From DAISVY01 sp036826635 (GTDB lineage: Bacteria > Zixibacteria > MSB-5A5 > GN15 > FEB-12): a DNA stretch of 64,000 nt. The notes under the pieces are model-generated. The model did not search any database. It worked only from the letters and a program-made list of their open reading frames with translations, and had not been told where the DNA came from. Positions 1 through 7,630 of the stretch are shown here, piece after piece (positions within the stretch are counted from its first letter, which is position 1; the number at the start of each line of letters is the position of its first letter). The position numbers and the translations under genes are program-made. The DNA lies in the NCBI GenBank assembly GCA_036826635.1, contig DAISVY010000007.1, positions 1 through 64,000 of the forward strand, written 5' to 3'.

Positions 1-1222
1 GTTCGATTTCGAAAGGACCGAACGAGAGCAGATAGCGGGTGTCATAGCCATCGGCTACGTCAGAGGCAATCAGTTTATTCGGCGGCAGCCAGACCGGGTC
101 GAGAGAGCCGATAGTGGCTGTTCGGACCTGATCGTAATCGAATTCGTTATTGCGCATGAAGAAATACTTATTACGGTCACCTTCCGGTGTTCCCATACCA
201 CTGGTACCGAGGTCACGCTCGTTCTCGCGCTTTACCGGGCCGAAATCGTAGAGGGGATCCTGGTTGCCGACCCACCAGTTAAAGGATACTTTCAACGAAT
301 CCTTGTTGGGGGTCCGCACGATGCGGGTAGCCGTAACGTTGGGCACCGGTGCGTAGCTTTCCCCGATATCACCGGAGTTGTCGGCGATCCAGGCGATATT
401 TACCCGGTCACTGTCCGGTGGGCAGGTGGCCGGGAGATAAGTAGCTTCGGTGTACTCGCGAAAACCGCAAATATCGTCATCGGCCTTACCTTCACTGTCC
501 TGGGAAAGAGCACCCACGTCGGCGTCAATATATACGCCTATATAGACCTTGTTGAGGCGGTCGAAGCCGATATTCTGGATAGAATAATCGAAGAGAATGA
601 AATCTTCGGCGTAGGCATACGACCAAGAGTAACTGCGCTGTATGATCTCAATGTTCAGGGGTTGGTGGGGGCGCTTGTCGATGTAGTCGTCTTCCGGTAC
701 GATAGTTCTTGAGGTAAACGTATCGGTGTAAACGGCAATATAGTCCTGTTCGGAAACAGCCCCATCGTATTCCGGTTTGGCCGGGTCGATGGTGGAACGA
801 TAGATCATATTACCCAGCGGTGGTTCGTCGGGATGGAATTCCTGGTCGGATTGCCAGCCGTCATGTCCCACCGACACCAGCGTATCGTTGCCCACTACGG
901 CGCCGATCCAGAAGGCCAGACCGTACATGTAAACGGTGTTGCTGCCCTTGGGATACTCGCACGAGGTCACTTCCTCACCGGTGAAGAAATCGAGCGTACC
1001 TGACTTAGAATAGTTGGTCCCGCAGGTTCCGTTGTTGTTCACCGCCATGGCCAGCTTGCCGATATTGTGTTCCGCAATGCAGTAGGCCGGGGTGGCCGCC
1101 GTGGTCGGTGTTGGTCTGTTTGGCCTGGCATCGTTGAGCATGCGAGCCGAAGAAAAGCTCGCGGCCGACAGCAGGAGACAAACCAAAGTGAATGTGACTG
1201 TGAGAATCTGTCGTTTCATCAT
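1..1222 (-). CDS. Secreted protein of unknown function, C-terminus cut by the window edge
   Basis: An open frame of at least 407 codons runs off the left edge without a stop, so only the N-terminal part is present. It begins ATG-ATG-AAA with a typical signal peptide (MMKRQILTV, then a hydrophobic stretch ending near SAASFSSA). The mature part is rich in aromatic, Gly, Asn and Asp residues, as in beta-rich exported proteins, and has scattered cysteines. I recognise no catalytic motif. Its style resembles the other exported proteins of this window, so a C-terminal sorting tail may lie outside the window, but that cannot be seen. AGGGATG precedes the start as a weak ribosome site, and a good promoter lies about 65 bases upstream. 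Existence is secure; function is unknown. Confidence 0.75.
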   Translation of the reverse strand, partial: MMKRQILTVTFTLVCLLLSAASFSSARMLNDARPNRPTPTTAATPAYCIAEHNIGKLAMAVNNNGTCGTNYSKSGTLDFFTGEEVTSCEYPKGSNTVYMYGLAFWIGAVVGNDTLVSVGHDGWQSDQEFHPDEPPLGNMIYRSTIDPAKPEYDGAVSEQDYIAVYTDTFTSRTIVPEDDYIDKRPHQPLNIEIIQRSYSWSYAYAEDFILFDYSIQNIGFDRLNKVYIGVYIDADVGALSQDSEGKADDDICGFREYTEATYLPATCPPDSDRVNIAWIADNSGDIGESYAPVPNVTATRIVRTPNKDSLKVSFNWWVGNQDPLYDFGPVKRENERDLGTSGMGTPEGDRNKYFFMRNNEFDYDQVRTATIGSLDPVWLPPNKLIASDVADGYDTRYLLSFGPFEIE

Positions 1223-1285
1223 CTACATCCCTGGCTAACGTAAAAAACTACAATACAATAACGTCAGACTACATTTAATCGTGCA

Positions 1286-1314
1286 ATAATAGTCAAACTG
1301 ATTCGCTAAATCAA
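1286..1314 (-). promoter_or_regulatory. Sigma70-like promoter for the first secreted-protein gene
   Basis: On the minus strand, TTGATT and TATTAT are separated by exactly 17 bases, about 64 bases before the ATG of the gene. A second TTGACT lies inside the spacer. No experimental support; motif match only. Confidence 0.45.
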
Positions 1315-1528
1315 GTAGTGAACACGACCTAAAGCAAGTCATTTTTGGCTCTTGTGGCGATTTCAATCCGGTAGATATGTGCTTATACAGGTCTGTCACA
1401 CTCCTGATTTTTTCTCAATCGGGGGCGTAGCGGTTCAGTTTGTGGGCGGAAAACAGCAAAAGAAAAGGTTTGGAGGCTGGTGGGTGAGGCTATGTTATAG
1501 TAGGACAATAGGTTGGGTTGGCTAATAG

Positions 1529-1556
1529 AAAAGCCGACCCGGGCGGGTCGGCTTTT
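1529..1556 (-). terminator. Intrinsic terminator of the M16 peptidase operon
   Basis: A perfect 12-base-pair hairpin (AAAAGCCGACCC, loop GGGC) lies about 25 bases beyond the stop of the inactive M16 gene, with T residues on the minus strand. The rest of the 358-base gap between the two minus-strand genes holds only the promoter described above. Confidence 0.75.
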
Positions 1557-1580
1557 CCGGATATCTCATCCCGGCCCGGA

Positions 1581-3728
1581 TTATTGGGGCGGGTTGAAGC
1601 TGTCCTCGGTGATGTCGGCAGGATTGATTTCATACGAGCTGTATGAAATAGCCTGTATTTTCTGTCCATTCATGGTGCGAGTGACGGTCATCGGCAGTTT
1701 GACTTCTCCTATCTGAGAGAAATTGCTGTAAACTTCCGTTATCGTCCCTTCGCCCATCGGGGTCTCGCCCCGGTATTCCTTGCCTACCAACTCCGAATTA
1801 GCGGCGTTGATAATATACCGGCACAGACTCTCGTCGTTTTCGTCCACGAGGGCCACATATTCGACATCGGTACCCTCGACTTTACCGGAACCGTCGTAAA
1901 CAGCTCGGTAGGTCGGATTGTCGGCCTGTTGGAAGACCAGGATATTACTGCGGAGGTCTTCTTTGTCCTCTTCGGCGAGTTCCTCGGCGGTCTTGGGAAC
2001 TATGCCCATGGTGGCCTGGTCGGTTTTCCAGCCGACATCATTGTTGCGGATATCATAGATTTTCTGACCCATGAAACTGATGAGCTGGCAATACTGGTCG
2101 GGAAAAGTACGAATTTCTTCGAACGACAGCGGTATTTCACGGCCGCCCATAACCAGTGTCAGGGTTCCTTTCGACGATACCGATTTGACGGCTTTGAAAT
2201 TCTCGGTTCCTCCGAGAGTCGCCACGGCCTGTTTGAACAGCTCATCTCCCTTGGCGAGATTCTCGGGGGTTATTTCCAACTCATGAATTTCTTCGACGAC
2301 GGGTATAGTAATGTCAACCGTGTCCACCGGACCATAACCCAGCGCCTCGGCCGGCTCGTCGAAATCGGAGCCTTTACCGACGATGACAATGCGCATCTTG
2401 TCGGGCTGGAGATTGCGATTGGCCGCGGCTACGACGTCATCGGCGGTTACTTTTTCGATTTTCTCCTTCTGTTGCTGAAGGAAATCATCGGGAATACCAT
2501 AATAGTCGTAATTCATGAGGCGGTTGACCACCTCGGCCTTGCTGTCGAAGTTGAAGACGAAGGAATTGAGGTAGCTGTCCTTGGCCCGTTTGAGTTCTTC
2601 GGGGGTAGGCGGTTCGGTTTGCATGCTTTTGATGACCTCGATCATCTTCCGGATCGCCTTGATCGTCGATTCGTTCTTGGTGCTGACGAAGCCGAAGAAA
2701 ATTCCCGGGTAGGAAATTCTGGCCGTATAGCTGGCCTGAGCAGTGTAAGCCAGACCGCCCTTGGTCCGCACCTCGTTGAACATGCGACTGCCGAAACCTC
2801 CACCCAGAATGTCGTTCATGACGATACGGTCGGCATAGTCGTCATCGGTAATCAATCCGCCTACGTGACCCATCAGGATGTTGGCCTGATTGACATCCTC
2901 TTTTCCGATATAACATATCTTGTTCTCGAAAGTGTGCTGTACTTCGGGCAGAGGCGGAACCTCGGCGGAACCCTTAGTCCAGTCACCGAACAATTCGGTT
3001 ATTCTGGCTACGATAGCTTCTTTGTCGATATCGCCCCAGACAGCCATTTGAATGTTCTCGGGCCGGAAATAGGTTTCGTGAAAGGCCTTCATCTCGTCGC
3101 GTGTGATAGCGTCTATCGTGGCATACTCCGGATATCGGGCATACACCGACTCCGAGCCGTAGATCTGGTTTTTGAACTCACGAAGGCATATATCGAACGG
3201 GTCGTCGTTGCGGCGGGCGATGTTACTGCGCGCCTGAATCTTGGCCAGGTCGAGCTTGTCCTCGTTGAAAATCGGGTGCCTGAGAACCTGGGAAAGGACC
3301 TCAAGTCCCAGATCGGTGTAGTCTGAAAGGACATCGACATTCGCTCCGCAAGTGGCCAGTTCGCCGTTGGTTTCCACCGAACCACCGATTCCCTCGAGTA
3401 ATTCGTCCAGTTCGTCGCCGGTCCACTTATCCGTACCGCCGGTGCGAAGGACAGTGCCGAGGATATCGATCATGCCGACTTTGTCGGCGCCTTCCAGGTA
3501 TGATCCGGCGTTGACCCTGGCCGAGAGACGGAAAATGGGGAGCCGGTGATCCTCGACGAGATAAAGTCTCAGGCCGTTATCAAGAGTCACTTTCTGGATT
3601 TCGGGTATCTTCAGCTTGTTGAGTTCCGGGTACTTCAAATTGTTCAGGTCCACGGCCGTCGCGCTTAGCGTACCCAGGCTCAGCAGCAATGCCGAAAGTA
3701 CAAGAATCAATCCTATTTTCGATTTCAT
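1581..3728 (-). CDS. M16 family peptidase-like protein, catalytically inactive subunit
   Basis: A two-lobed insulinase/processing-peptidase fold exported by a signal peptide (MKSKIGLILVLSALLL, cleavage near ATA). At the place where M16 enzymes carry the zinc motif HxxEH this protein reads GMIDILGTVLRTGG, so both histidines and the glutamate are missing. This is the usual 'dead' partner of a heterodimeric M16 protease. The two M16 lobes cover roughly residues 45-480. The last 220 residues form an extra beta-rich domain resembling outer-membrane lipoprotein-sorting (LolA/LolB-like) folds; that assignment is tentative. The ATG used here follows GGAGAGAGGATC. An upstream in-frame ATG would overlap the preceding gene and lacks a ribosome site. 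It lies 13 bases after the active M16 gene, in one operon, and probably acts with it outside the inner membrane. Confidence 0.88.
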   Translation of the reverse strand: MKSKIGLILVLSALLLSLGTLSATAVDLNNLKYPELNKLKIPEIQKVTLDNGLRLYLVEDHRLPIFRLSARVNAGSYLEGADKVGMIDILGTVLRTGGTDKWTGDELDELLEGIGGSVETNGELATCGANVDVLSDYTDLGLEVLSQVLRHPIFNEDKLDLAKIQARSNIARRNDDPFDICLREFKNQIYGSESVYARYPEYATIDAITRDEMKAFHETYFRPENIQMAVWGDIDKEAIVARITELFGDWTKGSAEVPPLPEVQHTFENKICYIGKEDVNQANILMGHVGGLITDDDYADRIVMNDILGGGFGSRMFNEVRTKGGLAYTAQASYTARISYPGIFFGFVSTKNESTIKAIRKMIEVIKSMQTEPPTPEELKRAKDSYLNSFVFNFDSKAEVVNRLMNYDYYGIPDDFLQQQKEKIEKVTADDVVAAANRNLQPDKMRIVIVGKGSDFDEPAEALGYGPVDTVDITIPVVEEIHELEITPENLAKGDELFKQAVATLGGTENFKAVKSVSSKGTLTLVMGGREIPLSFEEIRTFPDQYCQLISFMGQKIYDIRNNDVGWKTDQATMGIVPKTAEELAEEDKEDLRSNILVFQQADNPTYRAVYDGSGKVEGTDVEYVALVDENDESLCRYIINAANSELVGKEYRGETPMGEGTITEVYSNFSQIGEVKLPMTVTRTMNGQKIQAISYSSYEINPADITEDSFNPPQ

Positions 3729-3741
3729 GATCCTCTCTCCA

Positions 3742-5247
3742 TCAGCTTTCAACCGTGCTCATCATAACGACGACACGATTCTTAGTGGTGAAATACTGCT
3801 TGGCTACGCGTTGGATATCTTCCGGTGTCACGGCGTTGATGCGGTCGAGTTCCCGGAACATCTGGTGCCAATCGCCCCATTCGGTCTGATAGGAGGCCAG
3901 TTGCTGAGCCAGTCCCATATTATCTACCAGGCCATTAATAAAGGTTGATTTCGCCCGGGCTTTGATCCCTTCCATTTCCTCCGGCGTTAGCAAGACTTCC
4001 TTGAGTCGTTCCACATCGGCGAGGATTTCCGTCTCGCATTCAAGGTTATCGTGTTCGGGGGTGGGAATGGCAATCACAGAGGCCATGGTGGGATATTTAT
4101 TGCCCGGCAGACCGGCAAAAGCCATGACTTCAGCGGCGATTTTCTTATCCTTTACAAGGTTTTTATAAAGCAGCGAGGTGCGCCCCTGGCCGAGGTAGTC
4201 GAGCATGGCATCAATAGCCGGCCGGTCGGGATGGACACCTTCGGGAATATGCCAGCCTACCCAGTAAATCGGCTGGGCCGGGTCTTCCATCACCATGCGA
4301 CGTTCGCCGAGTTGTTCCGGCTCGACCGTGGCTACCCGTTCGGGCTTGGGTTTGTTGGGCAGGCGACCCCAGTATTTCTTGGCCAGTTTGAATACGTCCT
4401 TGGGTTCAACGTCGCCGACCACGGCTACGGTCAGATTGGACGCAACGTAGTATTTATTGAAATGTTCTTTCAGGGCATCGCGGCTGTAATTCTGAATATC
4501 AGACATGTGCCCGATGACCGACACTCCATAGGGATGGGCCTTGAAAGCCAGCGCGAAGAACTCTTCCATCATGCGGCCAAAGGGGCTGGATTCGGTGCGC
4601 ATGCGGCGTTCCTCGGCCACCACGTCTCGTTCCTTGTATAACTCGCGTAAAACCGGGTTAAGGAAACGTTCGGATTCACTGGCCATCCAGAATTCCACCT
4701 TATTTGAAGGCAGGCTCATCGTGTACATGGTGAAGTCGTAAGAAGTGCCGGCGTTGATCCCGACTCCTCCGACCTGGCCGGCCAGTTTGGTGTAGGCATT
4801 GGTTTCCACGATTTCAAAGGCGTCTTCACGGGCTTTGTCATAGGCCACTTCCAGTTCGGCCAGTTTGGTCGAATCGGCCAGGTGACCTTTTTTACGTTCG
4901 GCTCTGAGGGCCAGCCAGACCGAATCCTCGATAGCCATCAATTCCTTTTCCTTGTCGAAATCCTTGGCTCCGAGAGTGGTCGTGCCTTTGAAAGCCATGT
5001 GCTCCAGCATATGGGCTATGCCGGTGTACTCCTTGGGGTCATCGACACTGCCGACATCAGCCCAGGTGATGAAGGAAGCCACCGGGGCGTCGTGCCTCGG
5101 CAAGACTATGATCTTCAAACCGTTGTCGAGAGTCTGTTCCTGAACCGATTTTTCAAGCTCCGAAAAATCGAAAGCCATGGCGACAGAACAGACCAGGGTC
5201 AATGTTAGGGCGACACAAAGGAAAGAGCGCCCGATCCTGTTTAGCAT
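3742..5247 (-). CDS. M16 family zinc metallopeptidase, active subunit
   Basis: A secreted or periplasmic zinc endopeptidase of the pitrilysin/processing-peptidase family. A signal peptide (MLNRIGRSFLCVALTLTLV, ending VAMAF) precedes the catalytic lobe. The inverted zinc motif is intact as H-M-L-E-H near residues 79-83, and the distal zinc-ligand glutamate region is present as RDVVAEERR. About 500 residues is the normal length for a single active subunit. The start is the ATG preceded by GGAGGTAACC, an excellent ribosome site; an ATG four codons earlier actually contains that site and is not likely used. It is first in the operon, behind a TTGACA-17-TTTATT promoter, and is followed after 13 bases by the inactive partner. 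Such pairs degrade short peptides; the substrate here is unknown. Confidence 0.92.
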   Translation of the reverse strand: MLNRIGRSFLCVALTLTLVCSVAMAFDFSELEKSVQEQTLDNGLKIIVLPRHDAPVASFITWADVGSVDDPKEYTGIAHMLEHMAFKGTTTLGAKDFDKEKELMAIEDSVWLALRAERKKGHLADSTKLAELEVAYDKAREDAFEIVETNAYTKLAGQVGGVGINAGTSYDFTMYTMSLPSNKVEFWMASESERFLNPVLRELYKERDVVAEERRMRTESSPFGRMMEEFFALAFKAHPYGVSVIGHMSDIQNYSRDALKEHFNKYYVASNLTVAVVGDVEPKDVFKLAKKYWGRLPNKPKPERVATVEPEQLGERRMVMEDPAQPIYWVGWHIPEGVHPDRPAIDAMLDYLGQGRTSLLYKNLVKDKKIAAEVMAFAGLPGNKYPTMASVIAIPTPEHDNLECETEILADVERLKEVLLTPEEMEGIKARAKSTFINGLVDNMGLAQQLASYQTEWGDWHQMFRELDRINAVTPEDIQRVAKQYFTTKNRVVVMMSTVES

Positions 5248-5290
5248 GGTTACCTCCATAGAATCTAATGACTTACCAAACTTGCGAGGG

Positions 5291-5319
5291 AATAAACCAC
5301 CGCGTCAAGTCAGTGTCAA
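5291..5319 (-). promoter_or_regulatory. Sigma70-like promoter of the M16 operon
   Basis: TTGACA and TTTATT spaced by 17 bases on the minus strand, giving a leader of roughly 37 bases before the active M16 gene. It lies in the 300-base divergent region shared with the von Willebrand A gene, where I see no clear plus-strand promoter. Confidence 0.5.
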
Positions 5320-5548
5320 GTGTTAAGTCCGACAATAAGTTAACAGGGGAATTAGCCCGCCCCTTGCGGTACAAACCCAACCATAAGTACCATAACGCTA
5401 TCCGATTGTCCGGGTTGCATCATTTGTCGATCTTCGGGCTTTTATTACCGTTGGAATTTTACTGATCGTGGAAAAAAGGGAAGAAAAGGCAAGGCCGGCT
5501 GTATTCGAGGTGAAAGGCAAACACAATCCCTTGAGACAGGAGGTAAAG

Positions 5549-7564
5549 ATGAGAACTCTATGTGTTACAGCGGCTTTGTCGATTCTTCTATTGGCTTTTG
5601 CGGGTGGGATCGGCCTGGGCAAAGAAGCGGTAACCGGGGATATCTCGGGGCAGCTTACCGATGCCCAAACCGGGGCCCCCATTGCGAGAGCATCAATAGT
5701 CCTGAGTGATAACAAGCATGGGGCGATTACCGATTCGCTGGGCCATTTTTTCATTAGAAACCTGTTGCCCGGCGATTATACGATCACGGTCACACATCCG
5801 GATTACGGAGTTGTCAGGGACAGAACGGATTTTACCGTTACCGTGAAGGCGGGCCGGACCGCCAGCATGAATCTGACCCTGAAACGTATTTCGGAGGAAG
5901 AGCGGTCGGATAATGATTGCAAGAAGACCAGTCTGTCGGGCGCCTGCCTTGTGGAAATCAAGGTTGTTGGTGATAACGTGCAGCCCAACATGAGCCAGGA
6001 CAAAACGGTTGTGCGGGAAGGATCGGGAAGAAGATCTATAATGGAAGCTCCGACCATTTCAAATATCACGTCTAACTCGGCCGGGGGCGGTTGTATGCCA
6101 CCCTATCCGAGTCGGGATGATCGCGGCAACGAGTACCGGTCGCAGGTGCCTTATGATATGTTCTTCCGGGATTATGGGACGAATAGTTTCGTGTCAACCG
6201 ACCGTGATCGGTTTTCCACTTTTGCGGTCGATGTGGACGATGCTTCCTATACGCTGATTCGCCGGTATCTCCGCGAGGGGAACCTTCCGCCTCACGAAGC
6301 GGTTCGGGTCGAAGAGTTCATCAACCATTTCGATTATGGTTATAATGACCCGAAGGAGAACAAATTTCGGATATTCACCGAGTTTACGGATTCGCCGTTC
6401 GAGGCCGAGCGCACGGTGCTGAAAATCGGGATCAAGGGACGTGAAATCGACCGTCGTGATCGTCGCCCGCTTAATCTGACTCTGGTCGTCGATGTTTCCG
6501 GATCTATGAGTTATGACAACCGCATGGAATTGGTCAAAGAGTCGCTTCGCATGCTGGTGCGGCAGCTTGATCGTAACGATAAGGTTGGTCTGGTTGCCTA
6601 TGGTTCCAGTGCGCGAGTGGTTCTGGAGCCGGTGTCCGCCGATAGTCGCGTCGAGATTTTCCGGGCTATCGATTGCCTGCATCCGGGCGGTTCCACCTAT
6701 GCCGAAGCGGGTCTGACGCTGGGTTACGAAATGGCCAATCGGCAGTATGTCAACGGACATAATAATGTAGTGGTGTTTTGCAGCGACGGGGTGGCCAACG
6801 TTGGCCGAACCAGCCCGGAAGCCATAATGAACAAAATAGAACGTTTTGCGCGCAGGGGTATCACTATGTCGACGTTCGGGTTCGGCATGGGCAACTACAA
6901 CGACGTGTTGCTGGAGCAACTGGCCCAGTCCGGAAACGGGCGGTATGCATACGTTAACAATCGCGAGGAGGCCCGCCGGACGTTCGTGGATGATTTTGGA
7001 AGCAATATGCAACTGCTGGCCCGTGATGTGAAGATACAGGTTGAATTCAATCCCCGGGTGGTTGAATCTTATCGTCTGCTGGGTTATGAAAATCGCGATG
7101 TGGCCGATCAGCATTTCCGGGATAATAGCCAGGATGGGGGAGAGGTCGGCGCCGGACATGAAATTACCGCTTTGTACGAGTTGGTGTTGACCGGTAAACA
7201 TCCGAGGGGAAAAGCCGCTACGGTGTTCGTACGGTGGAAGGATTGCGACGATACCGAAGTGGTGGAAACGAGCCGTGAGGCTGTGCTGGAGCAGGACTTC
7301 CGGTCGTTTGATCGTTCTCGCCCGGAACTCCGGCTGGCCCTGGTGGCGAGCCGCTTTGCCGAAATTCTCAAAGGCAGTGTTTATGCCGGAGAGACAGCCT
7401 ATGATGATCTCAGTCGGGTAGCCGAGCCTCTTCGCCGGCAGCTTCCGTCCGGGCAAACCGATGAGCTTCTTGAGTTGATCCGAATCGCCCGCGACCTCTC
7501 CGTGTCCTATACTGACTGGCAGCGCGAAGGCGATATCGGTTCCGATTCCAACTATCGTCGCTGA
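5549..7564 (+). CDS. YfbK-like von Willebrand factor A protein with carboxypeptidase-regulatory-like domain
   Basis: An exported protein of about 671 residues. The order is: signal peptide (MRTLCVTAALSILLLAF); a carboxypeptidase-regulatory-like beta sandwich at about 32-110 (ISGQLTDAQTGAPIA ... ITDSLGHFF); a Ser/Asn-rich linker; a vWA N-terminal domain (FSTFAVDVDDASYT); the vWA domain with MIDAS motif D-V-S-G-S-M-S near residue 314; and a C-terminal YfbK-type domain (YELVLTGKHP ... VRWKD). Metal-dependent protein binding is expected from the intact MIDAS, and no enzymatic function can be assigned. The chosen ATG follows AGGAGGTAAAG; the open frame extends 27 codons further upstream but without a ribosome site. 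The gene is monocistronic and ends at a strong hairpin. Confidence 0.88.
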   Translation: MRTLCVTAALSILLLAFAGGIGLGKEAVTGDISGQLTDAQTGAPIARASIVLSDNKHGAITDSLGHFFIRNLLPGDYTITVTHPDYGVVRDRTDFTVTVKAGRTASMNLTLKRISEEERSDNDCKKTSLSGACLVEIKVVGDNVQPNMSQDKTVVREGSGRRSIMEAPTISNITSNSAGGGCMPPYPSRDDRGNEYRSQVPYDMFFRDYGTNSFVSTDRDRFSTFAVDVDDASYTLIRRYLREGNLPPHEAVRVEEFINHFDYGYNDPKENKFRIFTEFTDSPFEAERTVLKIGIKGREIDRRDRRPLNLTLVVDVSGSMSYDNRMELVKESLRMLVRQLDRNDKVGLVAYGSSARVVLEPVSADSRVEIFRAIDCLHPGGSTYAEAGLTLGYEMANRQYVNGHNNVVVFCSDGVANVGRTSPEAIMNKIERFARRGITMSTFGFGMGNYNDVLLEQLAQSGNGRYAYVNNREEARRTFVDDFGSNMQLLARDVKIQVEFNPRVVESYRLLGYENRDVADQHFRDNSQDGGEVGAGHEITALYELVLTGKHPRGKAATVFVRWKDCDDTEVVETSREAVLEQDFRSFDRSRPELRLALVASRFAEILKGSVYAGETAYDDLSRVAEPLRRQLPSGQTDELLELIRIARDLSVSYTDWQREGDIGSDSNYRR

Positions 7565-7579
7565 AGGTCGGGTCAGAAA

Positions 7580-7608
7580 AAAAGCGGGCGCTTCATGCGC
7601 CCGCTTTT
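7580..7608. terminator. Bidirectional intrinsic terminator
   Basis: AAAAGCGGGCGC and GCGCCCGCTTTT form a perfect 12-base-pair stem around TTCAT, between the convergent vWA and glycogen phosphorylase genes. It can serve both. Confidence 0.85.
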
Positions 7609-7630
7609 GCTTGTCCGAAGTCCGATTGTC

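Noticed and set aside
1929..3326. A 465-codon plus-strand open frame opposite the inactive M16 gene
   Set aside because: It is the antisense shadow of a clear M16 gene, has no ribosome site and no recognisable domain. High GC content makes such frames common.
6194..7456. A 420-codon minus-strand frame opposite the von Willebrand A gene
   Set aside because: The sense strand encodes an intact MIDAS-containing protein; the antisense product has no family features.
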